Source: Clostridia bacterium (GTDB lineage Bacteria; Bacillota; Clostridia; Christensenellales; Borkfalkiaceae). From it: a stretch of DNA of 13,319 nucleotides. The notes under the pieces are model-generated. The model was not told where the DNA came from, did not search any database, and worked only from the letters and a program-made list of their open reading frames with translations. The position numbers and the translations under genes are program-made. The stretch spans positions 1 to 13,319 of the forward strand of contig JAIDFD010000148.1 in assembly GCA_029054485.1 (NCBI GenBank), in the 5' to 3' direction. Shown here piece after piece: positions 7,833 to 13,319 of this stretch. How positions within the stretch are numbered: the first letter of the stretch is position 1; every line of letters starts with the position of its first letter.

Positions 7833-7835
7833 ATG
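7811..7835 (+). promoter_or_regulatory. Hairpin enclosing the ribosome binding site and start of the 24-codon ORF
   Basis: CGTTTTTAC (7811-7819) pairs with GTAAAAATG (7827-7835), with one G-U pair. The 7-nt loop GAAAGAG and the closing G carry the Shine-Dalgarno bases, and the start codon 7833-7835 is wholly inside the stem. The stem is A/U-rich, so it is probably marginally stable and could act as a translational gate. Confidence 0.45.
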
Positions 7836-7907
7836 CAGGTGCTTGATTTTGGCGCGCGCAACCGTCGTTTTCTTGAAAGAGATTACGGCGGTTTTTTTAT
7901 GCCCTGA
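7833..7907 (+). CDS. Putative 24-residue leader peptide upstream of mgtA
   Basis: A small ORF beginning ATG CAG GTG and ending ATG CCC TGA. An AGAGG Shine-Dalgarno (7823-7827) stands 5 nt before the ATG. The predicted peptide starts MQVLDFGARN, has an Arg-rich centre (RNRRFLER) and ends GGFFMP; it has no signal peptide or membrane segment. Its second half encodes both arms of an intrinsic terminator (7860-7898), and the stop codon lies 7 nt beyond the T-tract. A ribosome translating to the end would melt that hairpin, the architecture of a translation-controlled attenuator. It resembles no peptide I recognise, and it has no proline/acidic run like the E. coli MgtL leader peptide. It may be fortuitous; the evidence is positional only. 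Confidence 0.45.
   Translation: MQVLDFGARNRRFLERDYGGFFMP
7860..7898 (+). terminator. Second intrinsic terminator, inside the 24-codon ORF
   Basis: AACCGTCGT (7860-7868) pairs with ACGGCGGTT (7885-7893) with one G-U pair. The 16-nt loop can form a small internal helix. Seven consecutive Ts run from 7892 to 7898. Because mgtA begins more than 200 nt later with no new strong promoter between, this must be read through for riboswitch-initiated mgtA transcription, so it is probably conditional. Confidence 0.68.
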
Positions 7908-7942
7908 AATAAAAATCAAAAATTCAAAAAATCAAAGGAGGT
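7908..7942 (+). promoter_or_regulatory. A-rich unstructured stretch ending in a strong ribosome binding site
   Basis: Three short TCAAA repeats in an A-rich run lead into AAAGGAGGT (7934-7942), a near-perfect match to the 16S rRNA anti-Shine-Dalgarno. It is 7 nt before the ATG at 7950. It marks the 35-codon ORF as a plausible translated gene. Confidence 0.65.
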
Positions 7943-7949
7943 ACACGGT

Positions 7950-8057
7950 ATGGAAGCAACGGACGGTTATCCAAGTATAAAAGACGTAAAGCTAAAAGGT
8001 TACGGAATTTCGCACTGTTCCGATAACTGTCGTTGCGGCACGGCCGAAAACCTTTAA
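7950..8057 (+). CDS. Hypothetical 35-residue Cys-containing small protein upstream of mgtA
   Basis: A short ORF with one of the best ribosome binding sites in the window (AAAGGAGGT, 7-nt spacing). The predicted peptide is hydrophilic. It begins MEATDGYPSIKD, passes through a basic middle (VKLKGYG) and ends with a cluster HCSDNCRCG (His22, Cys23, Cys27, Cys29) before a TAENL tail. There is no signal peptide, membrane helix or coiled coil. The His/Cys cluster could bind a metal or form disulfides; this is inference. It ends 54 nt before mgtA. It could be a regulatory micropeptide, a second leader peptide whose translation influences RNA folding (AAAGGTT at 7995-8001 pairs with AACCTTT at 8049-8055, within the ORF), or an independent small protein. 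I do not recognise a family. Confidence 0.6.
   Translation: MEATDGYPSIKDVKLKGYGISHCSDNCRCGTAENL
7995..8055 (+). repeat. Long-range hairpin within the 35-codon ORF
   Basis: AAAGGTT (7995-8001) and AACCTTT (8049-8055) form a 7-bp stem. CGG (8003-8005) with CCG (8044-8046) and CGCA (8011-8014) with TGCG (8034-8037) can stack inside it. No clean T-tract follows, so it is not a standard terminator. Its base includes the ORF stop codon. Confidence 0.35.
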
Positions 8058-8098
8058 ACTTTCGTCTTTTATGCTCTTTATGTTCTGAAAATAAAATC

Positions 8099-8105
8099 GG
8101 GAGGT
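8099..8105 (+). promoter_or_regulatory. mgtA ribosome binding site
   Basis: GGGAGGT stands 6 nt before the ATG at 8112, a strong site that fixes the mgtA start. The 41 nt between the small-ORF stop and this site hold no other feature I can identify. Confidence 0.8.
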
Positions 8106-8111
8106 AAATCT

Positions 8112-10829
8112 ATGAAAAAGGAACTTAAAGAAGTAAAGAAAAAGACTCTCGGTGAAAAGTTCACCAAAAAAGTATTAGAAAGCACCCTGAACGCGGAAGT
8201 TACCGAAAGGCTGAAATTCGCGTCTACGCACAAGACGGAAAGCATCTATAAAAAATTCAATACAAGCGGGTTCGGACTTTCGCCACTGGAAGTTGAGGAG
8301 AGGAGAAAAGAATATGGTGCAAACGTTGTAAAAAGCAAAAAAAATAAATCGGTATTAAAAAGAATTTGCGAGGCGTTTATCAATCCTTTTACCGCGATAC
8401 TTTTTCTGCTTGCGGTTATATCGGTTTTTACGGACATAGTCTTTGCCGAGCCTGCCGAGCAAAACCCCGCAACCGTAATTATAATTTCGGTTATGGTGAT
8501 AATTTCGGGACTGCTGCGTTTTATTCAGGACACCCGCTCGGGCAACGCGGCGGCAAAACTCGCCAAAATGGTAAACACGACTGCGGCGGTAGAAAGAAAC
8601 GATCAGGTGCGTGAAATCCCGCTCGAAGAAATAGTCGTGGGCGATTTGGTTCATCTCTCCGCGGGCGATATAATTCCCGCCGATATGAGAATTATTACCG
8701 CAAAAGATTTGTTCGTCAGCCAGTCCGCCCTTACGGGTGAAAGTGCGCCCGTCGAAAAAATCTGCGACACGGTGGACGAACAAAAGGCTGTTACCGATTG
8801 CGAAAATCTTGCCTTTATGGGCAGTAACGTTATAAGCGGCAGCGGAATAGGCTTGGTTCTTTCGGTCGGCAACGACACAATGTTCGGCAGTATCGCAAAA
8901 TCGCTGAGCGGCAAGCCGCACAAAACGAGCTTTGAAAAAGGCATAGGTAAGGTTTCGTGGCTGTTAATACGCTTTATGCTCGTAATGGTACCCGTTGTGT
9001 TACTCATCAACGGATTTACCAAAGGCAACTGGATTGAGGCACTTCTTTTTGCCGTTTCGGTCGCGGTTGGACTCACGCCCGAAATGCTGCCTATGATAGT
9101 CACCGCCGCGCTCGCAAAAGGCTCGGTCGCTATGAGCAAAAAGAAAGTAATAGTCAAAAATCTCAACGCTATACAAAATCTAGGCGCAATAGATATTCTC
9201 TGCACGGATAAGACGGGAACGCTTACGCAGGATAAAGTCCTTCTTGAAAAGCATATGAACGTCCACGGCGACGATGACGACAGAGTTTTGCGCCACGCCT
9301 GGCTGAATATCTTCTACCAGACTGGACTGAAAAATTTAATAGATATTGCCGTAATTGATAAGTTCAACGAAATTTTCGGCAACTCCTTGGACGGCGCGTT
9401 CAACAAGGTTGACGAAATTCCCTTTGACTTCGAACGCCGCAGAATGAGCGTAATAATTTCGGACGGAAAGGGGAAAGCGCAACTCATAACAAAGGGCGCG
9501 GTCGAAGAAATGCTTAAATGCTGTTCGTATGCGGAGTACGACGGAAAAGTAGAGCGGATTTCCAACAAACTGCGCAAATTTATCCTCGATAAAGCGGAAG
9601 AGCTGAACACGGGCGGTATGCGCGTGATTGCGGTTGCGCAGAAAAACGTAACCGGCGTCCCCGGCGAATTCAAAGTCGCGGACGAAAGCGATATGGTGCT
9701 TATCGGTTATCTGGCATTCCTCGATCCGCCCAAGCCTACAACGGCAAAGGCAATCAAGAGTCTGCAAGAGTACGGCGTTGCAGTTAAAATTCTTACGGGC
9801 GACAACGAAAAAGTCACCGCAAGCATATGCAAGCAGGTAGGCCTTGAAGTAAACGAGGTACTGCTCGGCGGCGAAGTGGATAATCTCACCGACGAAGAGC
9901 TTGCCGCAAAAGCGGAAACGATAAACGTCTTTGCAAAACTTTCTCCCGCGCAGAAAGCCCGCGTAATCCGCGTACTGCGTGCAAACAAGCACACCGTAGG
10001 CTATATGGGCGACGGAATAAACGACGCTATGGCGATGAAAGAATCGGACGTGGGAATTTCTGTAGACACGGCTGTTGATATTGCCAAGGAGTCGGCGGAT
10101 ATAATTCTGCTTGAAAAGGATCTGACAATTCTCAAAGACGGAATAGTAGAGGGAAGAAAGACTTACGCCAATATGATTAAGTACATCAAAATGACGGCGT
10201 CATCCAACTTCGGTAATATGTTTTCGGTGCTTGTGGCAAGCGCGTTTTTGCCCTTTATTCCAATGGCGGCAATTCAACTTGTATTGCTCAATCTCATTTA
10301 CGATATTTCGTGTACGGCAATCCCTTGGGACAACGTAGACAAAGAATTTTTGAAAAAGCCCCGCGCCTGGGAAACGAAGTCTATCGGCTCGTTTATGATA
10401 TGGCTCGGACCTGTAAGTTCGATTTTCGATATTACGACTTACCTTTTAATGTTCTTCGTGATTTGCCCTCTTGCTTGCGGCGGCAACTTCAACACCCTCG
10501 ACCCCGCTATGCAGGCGCAGTTTATAGCGGTATTTCAGGCGGGCTGGTTTATTGAGTCAATGTGGAGTCAAACGCTTGTCATTCATATGATAAGAACGCC
10601 GCACTTGCCCTTTATCAAGAGCCGCGCGTCACTGCCCATAACGCTTTTGACCTTTGCGGGCATAGCGGTTGCTACGGTAATTCCCTTCACGCCGCTCGGC
10701 ACGCTTTTGGGACTTGCGCCCGTTCCCGCAATCTACTTTGCGGTCCTTGCAGTAACGATAATCGCTTACATGGCACTTGTAACTCTTGTAAAGATGCTGT
10801 ACGTAAAACGGCACGGCGAACTTTTATAA
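8112..10829 (+). CDS. mgtA: Magnesium-transporting P-type ATPase (type IIIB, MgtA/MgtB family)
   Basis: MgtA imports Mg2+ across the cytoplasmic membrane using ATP. At 905 residues it matches the family (E. coli MgtA is about 900). A Lys-rich N-terminal tail of about 80 residues precedes two membrane helices (roughly 92-111 and 119-137). The actuator domain has TGES at 208-211. A second helix pair contains the family signature TPEMLP. The phosphorylation motif is DKTGT with Asp366, and TGDN (562-565) and GDGIND (633-638) form the ATP and hinge sites. The C-terminal helices carry [18 protein letters not shown] and the [17 protein letters not shown] segment, all typical of MgtA rather than of Ca2+, heavy-metal or KdpB pumps. 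The upstream M-box riboswitch independently supports the Mg2+ assignment. Expression is expected when cytosolic Mg2+ is low. It is followed by a strong shared terminator and appears to have no cotranscribed downstream gene. Confidence 0.97.
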   Translation: MKKELKEVKKKTLGEKFTKKVLESTLNAEVTERLKFASTHKTESIYKKFNTSGFGLSPLEVEERRKEYGANVVKSKKNKSVLKRICEAFINPFTAILFLLAVISVFTDIVFAEPAEQNPATVIIISVMVIISGLLRFIQDTRSGNAAAKLAKMVNTTAAVERNDQVREIPLEEIVVGDLVHLSAGDIIPADMRIITAKDLFVSQSALTGESAPVEKICDTVDEQKAVTDCENLAFMGSNVISGSGIGLVLSVGNDTMFGSIAKSLSGKPHKTSFEKGIGKVSWLLIRFMLVMVPVVLLINGFTKGNWIEALLFAVSVAVGLTPEMLPMIVTAALAKGSVAMSKKKVIVKNLNAIQNLGAIDILCTDKTGTLTQDKVLLEKHMNVHGDDDDRVLRHAWLNIFYQTGLKNLIDIAVIDKFNEIFGNSLDGAFNKVDEIPFDFERRRMSVIISDGKGKAQLITKGAVEEMLKCCSYAEYDGKVERISNKLRKFILDKAEELNTGGMRVIAVAQKNVTGVPGEFKVADESDMVLIGYLAFLDPPKPTTAKAIKSLQEYGVAVKILTGDNEKVTASICKQVGLEVNEVLLGGEVDNLTDEELAAKAETINVFAKLSPAQKARVIRVLRANKHTVGYMGDGINDAMAMKESDVGISVDTAVDIAKESADIILLEKDLTILKDGIVEGRKTYANMIKYIKMTASSNFGNMFSVLVASAFLPFIPMAAIQLVLLNLIYDISCTAIPWDNVDKEFLKKPRAWETKSIGSFMIWLGPVSSIFDITTYLLMFFVICPLACGGNFNTLDPAMQAQFIAVFQAGWFIESMWSQTLVIHMIRTPHLPFIKSRASLPITLLTFAGIAVATVIPFTPLGTLLGLAPVPAIYFAVLAVTIIAYMALVTLVKMLYVKRHGELL

Positions 10830-10835
10830 AAACAA

Positions 10836-10871
10836 TCAAAAAAAGCGCGGTTTATTCCGCGCTTTTTTTGA
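10836..10871. terminator. Bidirectional intrinsic terminator between mgtA and spoIIE
   Basis: A perfect 15-bp stem: TCAAAAAAAGCGCGG (10836-10850) and CCGCGCTTTTTTTGA (10857-10871) around TTTATT. The seven-T tract on one strand and the matching A tract on the other make it work in both directions. It ends both convergent genes, 6 nt after the mgtA stop and 8 nt beyond the spoIIE stop. Confidence 0.93.
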
Positions 10872-10879
10872 TGGGAAAT

Positions 10880-13147
10880 TTATTTTGCGAAAAGGCGGGT
10901 GCAGAGGACGGTCATATCGTCTGCGACAGTCTGATTGCATCGGGCGAGCGCACCCGCAAGAATTTTGTCGGCGAGGTTCTGCGGATTTAAGGGGTTCAGC
11001 CCCTGCAAAAACTCGTATAAATCAGAGTAAGAGGGAAAAGCGGAAGTTATGCCGTCTGACATAAACACGACTATGTCGCCGCTTTTCAGCTGTTCACTGC
11101 AAACGTTGGGGCGCAGGTTGTCAAGTATGCCCAAAGGCAGGCTTTGACTTTCAAGCACTTTGATTTCACCCTCGCGCACTATAACTCCTGCGGGCGAGCC
11201 GATTTTTACGAAGTCGGCAATTCCCGTATTAAGGTTGACAGCCGCAATATCTATGCAGGTAAACCGTTCGTCTCGGTTAAATGACAAAAGCTTGTTTATC
11301 GTCTTTAAAACAGTGCCCTCGGGCATCTCGGCGCGGTAAAAGGCTTCTATGAGCGAAATAGCGGTGGCAGACACCTTTTTCGCGTATTCGCCGCTGCCCA
11401 TACCGTCTGAAAGTGCCATTAAGAAACTGTGTTCGTTTATGCGTATAACCGAGTGGGTGTCGCCCGAAACGCGTTCGCCGTTCTTTACCGCAAACGCAAC
11501 TCCGAAAGCGGCGTCGAGAGCGGGCGGCGCTCCGAAAACAAGACAGCTTTTTTCGCCGTCATAGTTCAGTCTGTCTTTTAAGACGTACTTTTTGTCCGTG
11601 CAGGCAGTAATTATATCGGTAATAAGTTTTACGTTGATTTTTCCGCAGATTACAGCGCAGATTTCCATATCATCGCCGCCAACGTAAAGCTCTGGACAGG
11701 AAATTCCGCTCGTTGAAAGCTTGCGCTTAATCTGTTCTTCCAGTGCGGAGTACTCGCTGTAACTTTTACTAAGTTCCACCGCGCAGGCTTTCATAACCTC
11801 GGCAACCCCGCGCGCCTGATCGGCGAGTAAAATCCGTCCGCTTTTTGCATTTTCGGCTTCGGTCATATATCTGCGGTATTCAGCTATTACAGAGTTCAGA
11901 ATAGCTAGTAGGTCGGCAGGCTTCGCGCAGTTTAAAGTGACCTCGCTCGGTAAATCGATAAGATTTACTTTGCCCTTTACACAGCCTGTGTCAATCAGTT
12001 TTTTAAACCCTGCGTAAACGTTCGTTGAAGCGCATTTTTTAGCGCGGGCGCAATTTTTACAGCACTTGTCACGCAAATCCGCAAGCATTCTTGCACGCGC
12101 GCCTCCGTCGTTCACGTCCTCGTCCAAAGCGTTGAACGCGCACTCTATTTCGCGGAAAACTTCGGATATGCGGTAAAGCTTTTCACCCGTGCGCCTGCGG
12201 TTTCTTTCCACGGCGGTGTCGGGCAAAACTTCTTTGACAAGCAGAGAATTTTTCAGCTTCGTGAAAAACGAGGCGGGAGGAATTGCGGGCAAGGTCATAA
12301 AAACAAGAAGAATAATCACGCGGAACACAATAAGTCCGGCGGAGCAGGCGAATCCGCCCGTGAAGTACATATAAACGGTTGTCGCCGCCAAAGTTACTAT
12401 ACTCGGAAACACCCTGCCCGCGTTTGAAAAAAGTAGCGCGAGTACCGCGCCCGAAATATATACGGTTAGGGGCATTGGCGAAAGATTGACGACCGCGGGC
12501 GGCAGCGCCGCAACAAGGGCGGCAATGATGGCTGCGGGCGAGCGGGCAAGCCTTACGCAGAAAACTATGAGCCCCGCGGCAAACGCGGTGTATACGAAAA
12601 CGCCCGTAAGGTTGTAAAACCCTGTGCCTGCGGCGGCATAGACTACCGCACAGCAGACAAGCTCGTCCTCTTTAAGACGGCATCTGTACACGCGGTACAT
12701 AACGGCGTATACCGTTTTAAAACAGAAGAATGAAAAGACCACCGTTGCGGCGGCGGCAACCGCTTTTAAGGCGTATTCGTTGTCGATAATTTCTAACGCG
12801 CTGACGCCCTTCCACGGCGCAAAAGCTATGTATAAGGAGAGCGCGATTGCGATATACGCAATTCCCTCAAACTTGATTTTGCGGTTGGTGCGCCTGTACA
12901 AAAAAGTCACCGCGCACAAAAAACCGCCCTCGAACAGACTTAAAAGAGTCATAATCCAGTTGAGGTGGACGGCGGAAGCGGCAATGTACAAAAGAGGAGT
13001 CGCGATAATATTCGTGCCGCAGAGCAGCATTGCAAAATAAAGACCGATTGACAGCGGAACGCCGTCTATAGCCTTGTTCATTAAAACGAGTGCCGCCGTA
13101 TAGACGGCGTACATTATTACGCTTTTTAAATTGATTTTCAGGGGCAT
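10880..13147 (-). CDS. spoIIE: Stage II sporulation protein E (PP2C-type serine phosphatase)
   Basis: SpoIIE localises to the polar septum during sporulation and dephosphorylates the anti-anti-sigma factor SpoIIAA, releasing sigma-F in the forespore. Residues 1 to about 295 are a series of hydrophobic helices, as in the multi-pass N-terminus of the family. A soluble central part follows, with a Cys cluster (Cys362, 363, 366, 372) that I recall as common in the family. The C-terminal PP2C/SpoIIE phosphatase domain (from about 530) has ALSDGMGSGEYA with metal-binding Asp581, NTGIADFVKIGSPAG, and VFMSDGITSAF with Asp698. At 755 residues it is somewhat shorter than B. subtilis SpoIIE (about 830), with no core motif lost. 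The ATG at 13147 has no good Shine-Dalgarno; a TACAAT -10-like box ends 6 nt before it. The gene shows that the organism belongs to a spore-forming lineage, but SpoIIE alone does not prove that it sporulates. Confidence 0.95.
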   Translation of the reverse strand: MPLKINLKSVIMYAVYTAALVLMNKAIDGVPLSIGLYFAMLLCGTNIIATPLLYIAASAVHLNWIMTLLSLFEGGFLCAVTFLYRRTNRKIKFEGIAYIAIALSLYIAFAPWKGVSALEIIDNEYALKAVAAAATVVFSFFCFKTVYAVMYRVYRCRLKEDELVCCAVVYAAAGTGFYNLTGVFVYTAFAAGLIVFCVRLARSPAAIIAALVAALPPAVVNLSPMPLTVYISGAVLALLFSNAGRVFPSIVTLAATTVYMYFTGGFACSAGLIVFRVIILLVFMTLPAIPPASFFTKLKNSLLVKEVLPDTAVERNRRRTGEKLYRISEVFREIECAFNALDEDVNDGGARARMLADLRDKCCKNCARAKKCASTNVYAGFKKLIDTGCVKGKVNLIDLPSEVTLNCAKPADLLAILNSVIAEYRRYMTEAENAKSGRILLADQARGVAEVMKACAVELSKSYSEYSALEEQIKRKLSTSGISCPELYVGGDDMEICAVICGKINVKLITDIITACTDKKYVLKDRLNYDGEKSCLVFGAPPALDAAFGVAFAVKNGERVSGDTHSVIRINEHSFLMALSDGMGSGEYAKKVSATAISLIEAFYRAEMPEGTVLKTINKLLSFNRDERFTCIDIAAVNLNTGIADFVKIGSPAGVIVREGEIKVLESQSLPLGILDNLRPNVCSEQLKSGDIVVFMSDGITSAFPSYSDLYEFLQGLNPLNPQNLADKILAGALARCNQTVADDMTVLCTRLFAK

Positions 13148-13159
13148 AAACCCATTGTA
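13148..13159 (-). promoter_or_regulatory. Possible -10 region immediately before spoIIE
   Basis: On the minus strand TATACAAT ends 6 nt before the spoIIE ATG (TACAAT occupies 13154-13159). No acceptable -35 hexamer lies at 16-18 bp, as could be expected if an activator such as Spo0A is needed. A GACAAA half-site (plus strand TTTGTC, around 13180-13185) falls at the -35 position but matches the 0A-box consensus only partly. Confidence 0.3.
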
Positions 13160-13218
13160 TACCGCATTATGTTAAATAATTTGTCTTTTAATAAACTAAT
13201 ATGTAAAAAAGGGTAAAT

Positions 13219-13231
13219 TCCGCGCCGCGGA
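13219..13231. repeat. 13-bp GC-rich palindrome upstream of spoIIE
   Basis: TCCGCG and CGCGGA flank a single central C. It stands out in an otherwise strongly A/T-rich intergenic stretch, about 75 bp before the spoIIE start. It could be an operator; no family is assigned. Confidence 0.4.
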
Positions 13232-13241
13232 TAAATAAATT

Positions 13242-13297
13242 AAACGGTAAACGGTGATAATATTAAAAAGAAGTATAAAAAATTAATTATACCGTTT
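13242..13297. repeat. Repeated AAACGGT heptamer (two direct copies, one inverted)
   Basis: AAACGGT occurs in immediate tandem at 13242-13248 and 13249-13255, and its complement ACCGTTT at 13291-13297. The inverted copy overlaps a TTGACT -35-like box. The arrangement resembles operator half-sites; a bound protein is inference only. Confidence 0.4.
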
Positions 13298-13319
13298 GAC
13301 TTAATTTGTATTATTGTGT
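13296..13319 (+). promoter_or_regulatory. Possible promoter truncated by the window end
   Basis: TTGACT (13296-13301) is followed by 17 bases, so a -10 box would begin at 13319, the last base (T). This may drive a gene beyond the window on the plus strand, divergent from spoIIE. The rest of 13148-13319 holds no ORF I can support. Confidence 0.3.

Noticed and set aside
7652..7861. Minus-strand ORF across the M-box terminator
   Set aside because: It runs antisense through the riboswitch terminator, has no supporting start signal and has low-complexity composition.
7950..8057. The 35-residue peptide as a ribosomally made, modified peptide precursor
   Set aside because: No radical SAM, lanthionine, protease or export gene is nearby; the neighbours are a riboswitch and a Mg2+ pump.
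8112..10829. Ca2+ ATPase or KdpB identity for the P-type ATPase
   Set aside because: [15 protein letters not shown] and the C-terminal IESMWSQ segment are MgtA hallmarks, and the M-box upstream agrees.
13180..13185. Spo0A box upstream of spoIIE
   Set aside because: Only the TTTGTC part matches; the rest of the 0A consensus is absent, so no separate feature was called.

Overview
The window looks like a chromosomal segment of a low-to-middle GC, endospore-forming Firmicute of the Clostridia type, probably an uncultured gut-style lineage (inference). The reasons are a spoIIE gene, an LL-diaminopimelate aminotransferase (dapL), an M-box Mg2+ riboswitch, A/T-rich sigma-A promoters with 17-bp spacers, AGGAGG-type ribosome binding sites and standard-code stops including TGA. 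No mobile element, CRISPR array, tRNA or rRNA was found.

Layout. (1) 1-788: the C-terminal half of a CLC chloride channel/antiporter with a TrkA-C tail, cut by the window edge. (2) 798-2192: a self-contained purA unit with a consensus promoter and an intrinsic terminator. (3) 2194-3059: dapF with its own promoter, placed so that the transcript should begin at or next to the start codon (candidate leaderless mRNA). (4) 3088-7459: a tight co-directional run pyrG-dapL-malQ (CTP synthesis, lysine/peptidoglycan precursor synthesis, maltodextrin metabolism) behind an extended -10 promoter; gaps are 6 and 9 nt, and the dapL ribosome binding site overlaps the pyrG stop codon. (5) 7486-10871: a magnesium-homeostasis unit made of a consensus promoter, an M-box (ykoK-type) riboswitch, an intrinsic terminator, a further ~385-nt leader, and mgtA, an MgtA-type P-type Mg2+ ATPase. 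(6) 10836-10871: a 15-bp perfect hairpin with A and T tracts that serves both convergent genes. (7) 10880-13147, minus strand: spoIIE. (8) 13148-13319: a gene-free A/T-rich stretch with short repeats and what may be a promoter truncated by the window end.

How the genes relate. Regions 1-4 are housekeeping nucleotide, lysine/cell-wall and glycan metabolism. The most unusual region is 7727-8111, between the M-box terminator and mgtA. It holds two small ORFs with good ribosome binding sites (24 and 35 codons), a second intrinsic terminator lying inside the first small ORF, a hairpin enclosing that ORF's start codon, and a possible competing antiterminator pairing. This suggests that mgtA is controlled first by Mg2+ binding to the riboswitch and then by a second, possibly translation-coupled, attenuation step. 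The M-box part is well supported by known RNA family features; the second layer is inferred from sequence geometry alone.
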